The translations under genes and the position numbers were made by a program. Source: CBDBBY01 sp965205055 (GTDB taxonomy: Bacteria > Pseudomonadota > Alphaproteobacteria > Rhodobacterales > Rhodobacteraceae). Taken from it: a DNA stretch of 64,000 nt. The notes under the pieces are model-generated. The model was given only the letters and a program-made list of their open reading frames with translations. It ran no database searches and was not told where the DNA came from. Location: contig OZ242030.1 of assembly GCA_965205055.1 (NCBI GenBank), positions 682,001 through 746,000 on the forward strand, read 5' to 3'. Shown here piece by piece: positions 26,476 through 36,048 of this stretch (position 1 is the stretch's first letter; every line of letters begins with the position of its first letter).

Positions 26476-28230
26476 ATGACTCGCCAGATGTCAGGTGCCC
26501 GCATGGTTATCCAAGCCCTCGCGGACCAAGGCGTGGATACCGTGTTCGGTTATCCCGGTGGAGCAGTGCTTCCCATATACGACGAAATCATTCTGCAGAA
26601 TAAGATCAGGCATTTCCTTGTCCGCCACGAGCAAGGCGCAGTGCATGCGGCGGAAGGCTACGCTCGGACGACCGGCAAGCCGGGAGTTGTATTCGTGACT
26701 TCCGGTCCGGGCGCGACCAACGCAGTTACAGGCTTGACGGATGCGCTCATGGATTCCGTTCCGCTGGTGCTGATATCCGGCCAGGTTCCGACGTTCATGA
26801 TCGGGAACGATGCATTCCAAGAAGCGGATACGGTCGGCATCACCAGGCCTTGCACGAAGCACAATTGGCTGGTCAAGGAGACTGACAAGCTTTCGACTGT
26901 AATCCATCAGGCATTCCATGTCGCGACCGTCGGCCGGCCGGGGCCTGTGCTTGTCGACATTCCAAAAGATGTCCAATTCGCGAACGGGCAATATTTTGAC
27001 ACCGAAGAAGCGCCCGCAAGCAACTACAATCCTAGGACGCACGGCGACCCTGACTCCATCGCGCTTCTCGCCGAGTGGATGGAAACAGCATCCCGGCCCA
27101 TCTTCTACACCGGCGGCGGCGTGATCAATTCGGGAAAGACGGCGTGCACCCTGCTTCGAGAGCTGGTCGACGAGACTGATTTTCCCATAACCTCTACTCT
27201 CATGGGCCTTGGCGCATACCCGGCGTCCGGCAAGAATTGGCTTGGAATGCTCGGCATGCATGGCATGTATGAATCCAATATGGCGATGCACGATTGCGAT
27301 CTCATGATCAATGTAGGCGCTCGTTTCGACGATAGAATCACCGGTCGCGTCAGCGACTTCAGCCCCGGGTCGCGAAAGGCCCATATCGATATCGACCGCT
27401 CATCCATCAACAAGGCCATACAAGTCGAAATTCCGATCGTGGGCGACGTGGGAAATGCGCTCAGGGAACTTCTCGCGGTCTGGCGGAAGCGCGGCAGCAA
27501 GACGAACACGGGCGGCCTTGCGAAATGGTGGAAGCAGATCGAAGCGTGGAAGTCCGTCGACTGCCTCAAGTACCAGAACTCGCTCTCTTCGATCAAGCCG
27601 CAATATGCGATCCAGCGGTTGGAAGAACTCACCAAGGGCACGGATCGGTATGTCACTACGGAAGTTGGCCAGCATCAGATGTGGGCGGCGCAGTTCATGG
27701 GGTTCGAGGAACCGTTCCGGTGGATGACTTCCGGGGGCCTCGGGACGATGGGCTACGGTTTGCCCGCCTCCATCGGAGTTCAGGTTGCAAGGCCGGATTC
27801 TCTGGTGATCAACGTGGCCGGCGAGGCAAGCTGGCTGATGAACATGCAGGAAATGGGAACGGCGGTTCAGTACCGCCTGCCCGTCAAGCAATTCATATTG
27901 AACAATGAACGCCTCGGAATGGTCCGTCAGTGGCAAGAGCTCTTGCATGGAGAGCGTTACAGCCATTCTTGGTCGGACGCGCTGCCGGATTTCGTGAAGC
28001 TGGCGGAAGCTTTCGGATGCAAGGGAATTTCGATCTCCGATCCCTCCGATTTGGATGACGCGATACGGGAGATGCTGGAATACGACGGCCCTGTGATTTT
28101 CGATTGCCAAGTCGAAAAGCACGAAAACTGCTTCCCCATGATTCCTTCCGGCGAGCCGCACAACAAGATGATTCTCGGAGAGAACGCTCCGGAGCAAGCG
28201 ATTGGCGAAAGTGGCAGCGTTTTGGTTTAG
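26476..28230 (+). CDS. ilvI: Acetolactate synthase, large (catalytic) subunit
   Basis: The enzyme joins two pyruvates, or pyruvate and 2-oxobutyrate, in branched-chain amino acid synthesis with ThDP, FAD and Mg. The 584 residues have the catalytic Glu in VRHEQGAVHAAEGYAR, the FAD domain centre, and the C-terminal ThDP domain with QEMGTAVQYRLPV, FILNNERLGMVRQW. The Mg-ThDP motif, normally GDAS, reads VAGEASWLMN, so the metal-ligand Asp is Glu. I believe some Rhodobacterales share this, but cannot check it here. GGAG precedes the ATG at 26476. ilvH follows 11 bp later. Confidence 0.93.
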   Translation: MTRQMSGARMVIQALADQGVDTVFGYPGGAVLPIYDEIILQNKIRHFLVRHEQGAVHAAEGYARTTGKPGVVFVTSGPGATNAVTGLTDALMDSVPLVLISGQVPTFMIGNDAFQEADTVGITRPCTKHNWLVKETDKLSTVIHQAFHVATVGRPGPVLVDIPKDVQFANGQYFDTEEAPASNYNPRTHGDPDSIALLAEWMETASRPIFYTGGGVINSGKTACTLLRELVDETDFPITSTLMGLGAYPASGKNWLGMLGMHGMYESNMAMHDCDLMINVGARFDDRITGRVSDFSPGSRKAHIDIDRSSINKAIQVEIPIVGDVGNALRELLAVWRKRGSKTNTGGLAKWWKQIEAWKSVDCLKYQNSLSSIKPQYAIQRLEELTKGTDRYVTTEVGQHQMWAAQFMGFEEPFRWMTSGGLGTMGYGLPASIGVQVARPDSLVINVAGEASWLMNMQEMGTAVQYRLPVKQFILNNERLGMVRQWQELLHGERYSHSWSDALPDFVKLAEAFGCKGISISDPSDLDDAIREMLEYDGPVIFDCQVEKHENCFPMIPSGEPHNKMILGENAPEQAIGESGSVLV

Positions 28231-28241
28231 GCGATAAGGCA

Positions 28242-28802
28242 ATGAGCAAGTTGAAGATCAAAAAAGGAGCGTCGCGGAAGTCCGCCTACGATTTGCGGAA
28301 TCCGCTGGGCGACGAGTCGGAAACGCATACCTTGTCCGTCCTCGTCGACAACGAGGCCGGGGTTCTGGCACGTGTCATCGGGCTGTTTTCCGGGCGAGGC
28401 TACAACATAGAAAGTCTGACGGTCGCCGAGGTCGACCACAAGGAGAATCTTTCCAGAATTACAATTGTAACCAACGGGAAACCCGCGGTAATCGAACAAA
28501 TTATCGCTCAGCTTGAGCGCATGGTTCCAGTGCACAAGGTAATCGATTTGACGAATGAGGGACCGTCCGTCGAACGGGAACTGGCGTTGCTGAAAGTGCG
28601 CGGCGAAGGCAGAAAGAGAGTAGAAGCGCTCAGGCTTGCCGATATCTTCAGAGCGAAGGTGGTTGATTCCACGCTTGAAAGCTTCGTTTTTGAGATTACG
28701 GGCGTCCCGGAGAAGGTTGACGCATTCGCCGAACTTTTAAAACCGCTTGAACTGGTGGAAATTGCGAGGACTGGAGTCGTCGGGATATCGCGCGGCACCT
28801 GA
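28242..28802 (+). CDS. ilvH: Acetolactate synthase, small (regulatory) subunit
   Basis: This subunit raises activity of the large subunit and gives valine feedback control. The 186 residues have an ACT domain (HTLSVLVDNEAGVLARVIGLF, RGYNIESLTV) and the C-terminal ALS_ss_C part (IFRAKVVDSTLESFVFEITG). An N-terminal extension of about 25 basic residues precedes the ACT domain. The ATG at 28242 has AAGG upstream and starts 11 bp after ilvI, so the two are one operon. Confidence 0.93.
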   Translation: MSKLKIKKGASRKSAYDLRNPLGDESETHTLSVLVDNEAGVLARVIGLFSGRGYNIESLTVAEVDHKENLSRITIVTNGKPAVIEQIIAQLERMVPVHKVIDLTNEGPSVERELALLKVRGEGRKRVEALRLADIFRAKVVDSTLESFVFEITGVPEKVDAFAELLKPLELVEIARTGVVGISRGT

Positions 28803-28924
28803 GAAATGCGCTTGATTGTCCTGAGCTTCCCGTCCTGACTGATCGACAAAACTCATTGGATTGCCTCGTCTCCGCAGATGCAGCGGTGCTTTGAGATCGG
28901 GGCGACGGTCTGCGACGCGGGCGG

Positions 28925-29038
28925 TCTCTCCGCCCAAGCGAATTGCGCCGATGCCTTTTTCAGGATCTCGTCGGCGATGCGCAATTCCTTGTTTTCGTGC
29001 TCCAGCCCCTTAATTCTGGCCCAGTCGGCGCTGGCCAT
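28925..29038 (-). pseudogene. IS3-family OrfA fragment
   Basis: The minus-strand stretch encodes RIKGLEHENKELRIADEILK followed by KASAQFAWAE, the leucine-zipper-like C-terminal end of IS3-family OrfA. Neither the helix-turn-helix nor OrfB is present around it. The remaining 28803-29140 gap holds nothing else I can name. Confidence 0.6.
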
Positions 29039-29140
29039 TCAGACATTGAACTCCGTAAAACCCCCGCCGTGTTCCAAGACGTTCATCAACCTTGAATCGG
29101 CTCGTCCGAATTGCATCCATTCCGGTCGGACACCCGTCCT

Positions 29141-32100
29141 TCAGCTGCAGCCGCTGGTCGTGCCGCAAGTTGCGCAATGCGTGCAAGATCCGCTGCGAAG
29201 AAGGGTGAAATTGCCGCACTCACCGCACGGATCTCCCTCGTAGCCCTGCATTCTGGCTATGCTGGCGCCGTTTGAGCGAGACGCTTCAGCCAAGTAATTC
29301 TGGCTGCGCTTCATTCCGTTAGCTTCGCTGGCAGCAAGTCCGTTGCCCGCAAAGCTGGCAATTGCTGAAGTCTGAGGCACAACGGCGCGGAGACCGGCAG
29401 AACTTGATTCGGAGTGCTGACCGCTTGCCAGCGCCGCCTCGGCTGCAGGGGTTTCGATTGCAGAATCCGAGCCGGGCGTTGAACCGTTGGCGCCTTTGAC
29501 GGGCGGCAAGCTTTCGCCGGAGGAGTTCTCTTGCCCGGAGTGGGCGGGCGCCACGTTCGATAAATCGGTTCGGTCGAGGTAGGTGATCGCTAGTTCACGA
29601 AAAATGTAGTCGAGAATCGACGTGGCATTTTTGATGCTTTTGTTGCCGTACACCATGCCTGACGGCTCGAACCTCGTGAAAGTGAATGCTTCCACGAACA
29701 CGTCCAAAGGCACGCCGTATTGCAATCCGAGCGAAATCGCTATCGCGAAATTGTTCATCATCGCCCGGAAGCTTGCGCCTTCCTTGTGCATGTCGATGAA
29801 GATTTCGCCCAACTGCCCATCCGGGTACTCGCCCGTCCGAAGATAGACTTTGTGCCCTCCGATAATGCCTTTCTGCGTATATCCGTTCCGCCGGTCTGGC
29901 AGTTTGTTCTGCCTTTCCTGCTTGAACAGCTCATTCGCGTAAGTTCGGGCAAGCTTGTAAACTCTGTCGTCGTCCCGTTCCGGCCGTCCGGAATTATCCT
30001 CGAGATGGTCATCCACTCGAAGGGAGGACGCCAGCGGCTGGCTCAGCTTGGAGCCGTCCCGATAGAGAGCAATAGCCTTTATGCCCTGCCGCCAAGCCGA
30101 TTCATAAGCGTCCGTGCATTCCTTGATTGTCGAGCTTCCGGGCATGTTGACGGTTTTCGATATCGCTCCGCACAGGAAACTCTGAGCGGCGGCCATCATT
30201 TGGATATGGCTCTCGATGCTGAGGCAGCGCGTTCCTTTGGTTCCGCACGTATTCGCGCAATCAAATACCTGAAGGTCCGCTTCGCGAAGATGAGGCGCTC
30301 CCTCCAGCGTCATCGTGCCGCAGATGTCCTCGTTTGCCGCGCTTACCTGATCCGAAGTAAATCCCAGCCAGTTCAATAGATCGAAATCCGGCTTCGAAAT
30401 GGCTTGATCGTCAACCCCGAGCTCGGTCTTGCAAAACTCCCTGCCGAGCACTTCGGGATTGAACGCGCTGCGGATATCGAATGCGAACTTCAGGGCATCC
30501 TGCAGCTTGTCGAGCTCCGCATCTCCGAAACCGATTTCCGAAAGCGATTTGCGATTGATGAATCGTGACTCCTCCAAGGAGGATGTCCCGATCGCATATT
30601 TCACGATTTCTTCGATTTCGCCGCTTTCGTAGCCGAGCTCGGCAAGAGCGTGCGGAACCGAGCGATTGATGATTTTGAAATAGCCCCCGCCCGCCAGCTT
30701 CTTGAATTTCACGATCGCAAAATCAGGCTCGATGCCGGTGGTGTCGCAGTCCATGACAAGGCCAATCGTTCCTGTCGGGGCAATCAGCGTGGTCTGCGCG
30801 TTCCTGTAGCCATGCAGTTCGCCAAGTTCGACCGCTTTATCCCAAGCCTCCGCAGCAAGCTCCGGGAGTTCGGAATAAGGACATGCGCCGGCATTCAGCG
30901 GCACGGGGACAATATTCAATCCCTCGTACCCGTCGGCATTGCCCCTTGCCGCATTTCGGTGGTTCCGCATCACCTTGAGCATTTCAGATGAATTTTTCCG
31001 GTAAGCTTTGAACGGACCGAGTTCTTTGGCCATCTCGGCCGAAGCTTGGTAGGCGATTCCGCTCATCAAAGCGGTCAAAGCCGCGCAAACAGATCGTCCT
31101 TCTTCGGAATCGTACCCCAAGCCCTGCGTCATCAGCAGACCGCCAAGATTGGCGTATCCCAGCCCCAACGTTCGAAAATCAAAGGAGTTCCGTGCGATTT
31201 CACGCGAAGGGAATTGTGCCATCGCCACTGAAATTTCCAATGTGATGGTCAGCAAACGGGTGGCGTGAACGAAGTCATCCGACTTGAATCGGCCATTCTC
31301 GAAAAACCGGAGCAGATTGAGGGACGCAAGGTTGCAGGCCGTGTCGTCAAGGAACATGTATTCCGAGCAAGGGTTCGAAGCCTTGATCGGGCCGTCCTTC
31401 GGGCAGGTGTGCCAGTCGTTTATCGTATCGTGGAATTGGATCCCCGGATCCGCGCAAGCCCACGCGGCGTGGCCGATCGTATCCCAAAGCTCCCGCGCAT
31501 CGACTGTCTTGGCCACGCTGCGATCCGTTCGGTTCAACAGCGCCCACTCGCTCCCGGTTTCGACAGCTTTCATGAACTTGTCTTTGACCCTTACGGAATT
31601 GTTCGAGTTCTGTCCCGAGACGGAAGCGTATGCATTCGACTCCCAATCAGTGTTGAATTCTTCGAATTCAATCCCCGAATAACCTTGGCTGGCATACTGA
31701 AGAACTTTGGAGATGTAGGAATCCGGAACCTGCGCGTTCCCAGCGCTTTTGATCGCATCTCTCAGCTGCGGGTTCTTTGTCGGCGAACAAGCATCCTCCA
31801 CTCGGCCATCCCAACTTTTGACAGCTGCGAAAATTGACTTCAGCGCTGCGACCGTGACCTTGGAGCCGGTCACCAGCGCCGCGACCTTCTGCTCCTCCTT
31901 GACTTTCCAATTGATGAATTCTTCGATGTCCGGATGATCGAGGTCGCACACGACCATCTTGGCAGCCCTGCGGGTTGTTCCGCCAGACTTGATCGCTCCG
32001 GCCGCCCGGTCGCCAATTCGCAAGAAGCTCATCAGCCCGCTGGACTTTCCGCCGCTTGCCAAAAGCTCGTTTTCCGCCCGCAAGTTCGAAAAATTGGAGC

Positions 32101-32794
32101 CTGTCCCGGAGCCGAACTTGAACAGCCGAGCCTCGCGGACCCACAAGTCCATAATGCCGCCGGCATTCACCAAATCGTCCTGGATCGATTGGATGAAGCA
32201 AGCGTGCGGCTGCGGTCGTTCGTACGCGTTCTTGGATCCCGTCAGACGGTTCGTTTGCGGGTCGACATAGAAATGGCCTTGCTCGGGCCCTTCGATCCCA
32301 TATGCCCAATGCAAACCCGTGTTGAACCACTGCGGCGAGTTCGGGGCGGACATTTGCGTCGCGAGCATGTAGCGCGACTCATCGAAAAAGGCGCGCGCAT
32401 CTTCTTCCGTCGAAAATATCCCTTCTTTCCAGCCCCAATAGGTCCATGCACCGGCCAGGCGTTCAAACACCTGCTTCGCCGACCATTCGGGCCCGAACTG
32501 TTTTTCCTCCGGCAGTTTGTTCAACGCATCCGTATCGGGAATCGACCTGCGAATGAACGCGGGGACACCGGGTTCCACCACTTTCTTCAGCTTGCCAGCT
32601 ACGCCTGCCTTGCGAAAGTATTTCTGAGCAAGCACATCGACGGCGACTTGGCTCCACGATTCAGGGGCCTCCACAATTTCCATTTTGAAAACGGAGGAGC
32701 CGTCGGTGTTCCTGATTTCAGACTTGCGCTTCTCGAATGGAATTCCACCGTAGGGGGCACCGCTGGTTGTCGTGAAAATTCTAGGTATCTTCAT
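29141..32794 (-). CDS. nrdJ: Adenosylcobalamin-dependent (class II) ribonucleotide reductase
   Basis: NrdJ makes deoxyribonucleotides with a B12 radical and needs no oxygen-made radical subunit. The 1217 residues include the N-terminal segment with SPQWFNTGLHWAYGI, the barrel with NPCSEYMFLDDTACNLASLN, the PTGTIGLVMDCDTTG loop, a TSCPD-type domain (DGQLGEIFIDMHKEGASF) and a Cys-rich tail (CGECGNFTL, CTHCATCGTTSGC) for re-reduction. The length fits the long alphaproteobacterial form. Together with the corrinoid methyltransfer genes it implies that cobalamin is available to the cell. No B12 riboswitch is visible upstream. Confidence 0.95.
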   Translation of the reverse strand: MKIPRIFTTTSGAPYGGIPFEKRKSEIRNTDGSSVFKMEIVEAPESWSQVAVDVLAQKYFRKAGVAGKLKKVVEPGVPAFIRRSIPDTDALNKLPEEKQFGPEWSAKQVFERLAGAWTYWGWKEGIFSTEEDARAFFDESRYMLATQMSAPNSPQWFNTGLHWAYGIEGPEQGHFYVDPQTNRLTGSKNAYERPQPHACFIQSIQDDLVNAGGIMDLWVREARLFKFGSGTGSNFSNLRAENELLASGGKSSGLMSFLRIGDRAAGAIKSGGTTRRAAKMVVCDLDHPDIEEFINWKVKEEQKVAALVTGSKVTVAALKSIFAAVKSWDGRVEDACSPTKNPQLRDAIKSAGNAQVPDSYISKVLQYASQGYSGIEFEEFNTDWESNAYASVSGQNSNNSVRVKDKFMKAVETGSEWALLNRTDRSVAKTVDARELWDTIGHAAWACADPGIQFHDTINDWHTCPKDGPIKASNPCSEYMFLDDTACNLASLNLLRFFENGRFKSDDFVHATRLLTITLEISVAMAQFPSREIARNSFDFRTLGLGYANLGGLLMTQGLGYDSEEGRSVCAALTALMSGIAYQASAEMAKELGPFKAYRKNSSEMLKVMRNHRNAARGNADGYEGLNIVPVPLNAGACPYSELPELAAEAWDKAVELGELHGYRNAQTTLIAPTGTIGLVMDCDTTGIEPDFAIVKFKKLAGGGYFKIINRSVPHALAELGYESGEIEEIVKYAIGTSSLEESRFINRKSLSEIGFGDAELDKLQDALKFAFDIRSAFNPEVLGREFCKTELGVDDQAISKPDFDLLNWLGFTSDQVSAANEDICGTMTLEGAPHLREADLQVFDCANTCGTKGTRCLSIESHIQMMAAAQSFLCGAISKTVNMPGSSTIKECTDAYESAWRQGIKAIALYRDGSKLSQPLASSLRVDDHLEDNSGRPERDDDRVYKLARTYANELFKQERQNKLPDRRNGYTQKGIIGGHKVYLRTGEYPDGQLGEIFIDMHKEGASFRAMMNNFAIAISLGLQYGVPLDVFVEAFTFTRFEPSGMVYGNKSIKNATSILDYIFRELAITYLDRTDLSNVAPAHSGQENSSGESLPPVKGANGSTPGSDSAIETPAAEAALASGQHSESSSAGLRAVVPQTSAIASFAGNGLAASEANGMKRSQNYLAEASRSNGASIARMQGYEGDPCGECGNFTLLRSGSCTHCATCGTTSGCS

Positions 32795-33689
32795 GTTCGT
32801 CTACTTTTGGGATTCGATTGTCTGTCTTCATTCGGTTCCGTACAAATCCGCGGCAATCGCTCCCGATCTGTCGGACAAGTTGCAGCGGTCATTCGAGATG
32901 GCTTTCGATGGGTGGGCCAAGTCATCATCCATCGCGTGCCTCGGTCGGATGCCGAATGGCTCCAAGCTTGGCTCGCATCGAAGGAATCGCTGCGATTCTC
33001 GAGGAATGCGCCGCTGCTCAGCAAGACTCCATTGACTCTGCGAGCACCTCCGGCGTTCAGCCAACCGCGGCGATGCGCAAGATTGTCGAAGCTACAACGC
33101 ACTGTGGATTGCAATTGCTCTCGCAAAGGAGAAATCAAAAGCAGCAACAGATCCATCATGCGTTTCACGTCAAAATCACCATGTCTTTGAACGACTGCCC
33201 GCCAGCATGAAATGCGCACGGACTTCGCGGCCCGCTTGTCACCATGTAGCGATCTACAAATTACAAAAACACTAAAGCTTGAAAAGCAAAAAAATTAATC
33301 CATTGATAAATAAAGACTTCAAGAAGCATTCGGAGGTCGGGGACGAGTCCAAATATGCGAATCATGCGGCAAATATCCACATGAGATCCGACTGATTCGC
33401 AATATGTTGTGGCTCTACTCGCCAGCTTGTGCCCTATCGCGGCGACTCGCCTTGATTTCGGGTCGACGCCGCGACGCAGGAGCGGAAATCCGAGGACACT
33501 CCTAGAAAAATCAGTTGCTTTCCGCTGCTCGGACGCACGCAGTCGTGGGTATATCTCATGATTCTTGGTTGGTCACTATTGGAATCCTCGAACCGTGTCG
33601 CCAAGGTTGTGTGTTTTGGAGGGCTTGCAGCGCCGCCGCCGCCTGACCAAGAATTATGAGATGCAACCCGCAGTCGTTCGCTGTCTTGT
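32795..33689. other. Long gap upstream of nrdJ
   Basis: About 900 bp hold no gene that I can support. The part 33240-33330 is AT-rich and could hold a promoter. No cobalamin riboswitch box and no NrdR-like box was recognised by eye. Open frames on both strands lack motifs and overlap each other. Confidence 0.4.
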
Positions 33690-33739
33690 TTAGCAGCCCG
33701 CGTAACTCAATCGTAATGGACGCCTTAAGGCCGCTAGTT

Positions 33740-33957
33740 GGTACGCCTTCGGCCCGGTGCCGATACCCAGGAAATCGCAGCCGAGACGCTGCGCCGTCTT
33801 CAGGTCTGAAATCCCGTCGCCGATGGACGACACCAGTGCGGGCATGGCCATGCCGTTCGCGCCGCCGCCGCGTGAAACAGCCTTTTTCCAGATCTTCGCA
33901 GATACAAAACTCGGGCGCGGTGACCACGATGCGGTCTTCGACCACAAGGCCGAACAC
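33740..33957 (-). pseudogene. Possible HAD-family hydrolase fragment, frameshifted
   Basis: On the minus strand FGLVVEDRIVVTAPEFCICE continues, after a frame change, into SSIGDGISDLKTAQRLGCDF and LGIGTGPKA. The second part resembles the HAD motif IV region (GD.xxDxxAA..G), but the N-terminal DxD motif is not found. It is best seen as decayed sequence. Confidence is low. Confidence 0.3.
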
Positions 33958-34053
33958 TGACAGTTTGCGCCAGGCACCGCGAGCCAGACTTCCGGCAGCG
34001 AAGGCGCGCGCAGCATTGAAGTCCGGATGATCAAAGTGCGTTCACGCTGCGGA

Positions 34054-34130
34054 TGGTCGGGGCGATTGGATTCGAACCAACGACCTACGGTTCCCAAAAC
34101 CGTCGCGCTACCAAGCTGCGCCACGCCCCG
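34054..34130 (-). tRNA. tRNA-Pro (anticodon TGG)
   Basis: On the minus strand the acceptor stem CGGGGCG pairs with CGCCCCG. The anticodon loop is TTTGGGA (anticodon TGG) on an ACGGT/ACCGT stem, and the T loop is TTCGAAT. The CCA end is encoded. It lies just downstream of the DUF192 gene. Confidence 0.95.
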
Positions 34131-34148
34131 AAGCAATGAAAATATTGC

Positions 34149-34634
34149 CTATTGATCTGTCTCGCAAGGCCAAACGGCCGATTTCGGGTCGAATGACAGA
34201 TGCCGAATCTGGCTTCCGACATCGATTCCAAGCCGCGACGCCATTCCGGCATTGATCTCAAGAACCGCAGCGATCTCCCTGCCCCCGTCGATCAGACTCG
34301 TATCGTGAGGAATCGCATCCCGATGAATCGACGTCACCTGTCCCTTGAAATCGAAAAAAATAATGTCGAGCGGAATCAAGGTGTTTTTCATCCAGAACGT
34401 CGCGTGTTCAGGTTTCTCATACACGAAAAGCATGCCGCCGCTCGCGGGCAGGCTTTCTCTGAACATGAGACCTTCGGCGCGCATCTTCGGCGTGTCGGCG
34501 ACTTCGATATTGAATTTCGCAGTGCCCCACGCCCCGCGCAATTCAGCCATGCCTTCGTCGCATCCCGCATTCGCCGCGCCAACGCCGAGTGGAACTAAGC
34601 AGAGTATCCGCAGAAATCGCGGAAAAACAATCAT
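34149..34634 (-). CDS. DUF192 family secreted protein
   Basis: The 161-residue protein starts with a signal peptide (MIVFPRFLRILCLVPLGVGAANA) and has the DUF192 pattern: FNIEVADTPKMRAEGLMFRE, GGMLFVYEKPEHATFWMKNT, LIPLDIIFFD and a C-terminal LEINAGMASRLGI. The family is probably periplasmic and has no firm function. It is 14 bp downstream of the cold-shock gene on the same strand, so the two are likely co-transcribed. Confidence 0.88.
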   Translation of the reverse strand: MIVFPRFLRILCLVPLGVGAANAGCDEGMAELRGAWGTAKFNIEVADTPKMRAEGLMFRESLPASGGMLFVYEKPEHATFWMKNTLIPLDIIFFDFKGQVTSIHRDAIPHDTSLIDGGREIAAVLEINAGMASRLGIDVGSQIRHLSFDPKSAVWPCETDQ

Positions 34635-34648
34635 TTGCCGCTAAGGGT

Positions 34649-35164
34649 TCAACCGACAGCCGCTTCCCATGAACGAATTTCCGCCGCCATCATGCCCCTT
34701 GGCCCATCGGTAACCCTGATGCTGATTGCCTCGCCCGGCTGGAGATCCGACAGCCCGCTTTGGCGAAGCACCTCCATGTGAAGAAAAATATCTTGCTCCT
34801 TGCCGAAAACGTTGGCGAAACCGAAGCCCCGGAGCTTGTCGAACCATTTGACGCGGGCTGGAAGAAGAGGCTCGGAACTGTCTGGCAAGTGACGCGGTGG
34901 AGGAGCAAAATCGGTTGATTCGAACGGAGCCGAGTCATCGGCATCAATCGAAATAATTGACGTCGCTTGGAATCCGCGCCGTGATTCCTGGGCCATCAAT
35001 TCGATCTTGGTACCGTCAGCAATCGAACTCTGTCCGAAGCTCCGCAAGACGTTGATGTGAAGCAAAATGTCGGGCTGGTTGGGGTCGTCCACAACGACAA
35101 ACCCAAAACCCTTCGATGCGTTAAACCACTTTACCCGTCCTGAAAATCGCTGTTCTGTTTCCAC
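34649..35164 (-). CDS. Double cold-shock-domain protein
   Basis: The 171-residue protein has two cold-shock domains joined by an acidic/proline linker. The first has RVKWFNASKGFGFVVVDD and DILLHINVLRSFG. The second has RVKWFDKLRGFGFANVFG and DIFLHMEVLRQSG. The RNP1-like KGFGFV and RGFGFA stretches that contact single-stranded nucleic acid are kept. Double-domain forms are known in alphaproteobacteria. GTG 35164 is preferred because AGGTGA lies just upstream. A TTG at 35227 would add 21 basic residues. Confidence 0.88.
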   Translation of the reverse strand: METEQRFSGRVKWFNASKGFGFVVVDDPNQPDILLHINVLRSFGQSSIADGTKIELMAQESRRGFQATSIISIDADDSAPFESTDFAPPPRHLPDSSEPLLPARVKWFDKLRGFGFANVFGKEQDIFLHMEVLRQSGLSDLQPGEAISIRVTDGPRGMMAAEIRSWEAAVG

Positions 35165-35298
35165 TTCACCTGCACTCCGCTTCAAACGGAAGCGTCTGCA
35201 AGAATTAGCCCGCTTCCGAGCACCCAACTATCAGGAGTTTGTCTAAAGTCGCAAGTTAATTTTTCCTGTCGCGGCAAGAGCCGCAAGAAATTTCTTGG

Positions 35299-35904
35299 TC
35301 ATGGATACAGCCTTTTGACTGTCCAATCTGAATCCAAGACGGGGCGTTCCCAGCGGGACCGATCATGCAATCTAAAGGCCCCATCGGCCCAGAATTCGAT
35401 TTCGAGCGGCCGAATGCGATATCCGCCCCAGAATGGCGGCCTTGCTGGGTTCCGCCCGTGCTCGGCAGCGATTTCTGCCACCTTGCGCTCCAATTCCGGC
35501 CTCGAACTCAGCGATTCGGATTGCTTGGATGCCCATGCCCCGTATCTGCTTTGGAGCGGACGCGACTTGAAATACGCATCAGCTACGGGACCGTCTTCTC
35601 TCGATACCAGACCCCTGACTCGGATTTGGCGGCGGATCGACTTCCAGTGGGCAACGAACGCGGCCTTGCCGCTGGATTCGATTTCACGCGCTTTGACGCT
35701 CCCGTAGTTGGTGTAGAACAGGAATGAGTCCGCCTCGATTCCCCGGAGCAAGACCATGCGCACGTTTGGAAGTCCGTTCGCATCCGCGGTTGCCAGAGCG
35801 ACCGCGTCGGGATCGTTCAATTCGGTTTCCGTCGCTTCGGCATGCCAGCGCCTTGCGATTTCGAAAGGGTTACTGCCGTCGAACAATTCGTTCCGCTTTG
35901 TCAA
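35299..35904 (-). CDS. pdxH: Pyridoxamine 5'-phosphate oxidase
   Basis: PdxH oxidises pyridoxine or pyridoxamine phosphate to PLP with FMN. The 201 residues show ALATADANGLPNVRMVLLRG, FYTNYGSVKAREIE, FVAHWKSIRRQIRVRG and the C-terminal PPFWGGYRIRPLEIEFW and RLHDRSRWER. The start is TTG 35904, well supported by GGAGGG six bases upstream. It is divergent from fabI. Confidence 0.94.
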   Translation of the reverse strand: MTKRNELFDGSNPFEIARRWHAEATETELNDPDAVALATADANGLPNVRMVLLRGIEADSFLFYTNYGSVKAREIESSGKAAFVAHWKSIRRQIRVRGLVSREDGPVADAYFKSRPLQSRYGAWASKQSESLSSRPELERKVAEIAAEHGRNPARPPFWGGYRIRPLEIEFWADGAFRLHDRSRWERPVLDSDWTVKRLYP

Positions 35905-36048
35905 AAGTCCCTCCTTCGCTCGTTCGCTTCAATGCTCGCAACCGGTCCGGCGTATTTCCCGGTCATCCCGCCGCAGCCGGTATTGAATCCAATTGGGCAT
36001 TATCCTAAAGGTCGCTTGCGAGCACTACCAGCTTGGAGACCGGAACCC

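Noticed and set aside
31934..33190. Plus-strand open frame of 418 codons
   Set aside because: It runs antisense to nrdJ and shows no motif; it is a shadow of the coding bias of nrdJ.
32795..33300. Cobalamin riboswitch upstream of nrdJ
   Set aside because: No B12 box or matching stem pattern is seen. The gene may be regulated otherwise.
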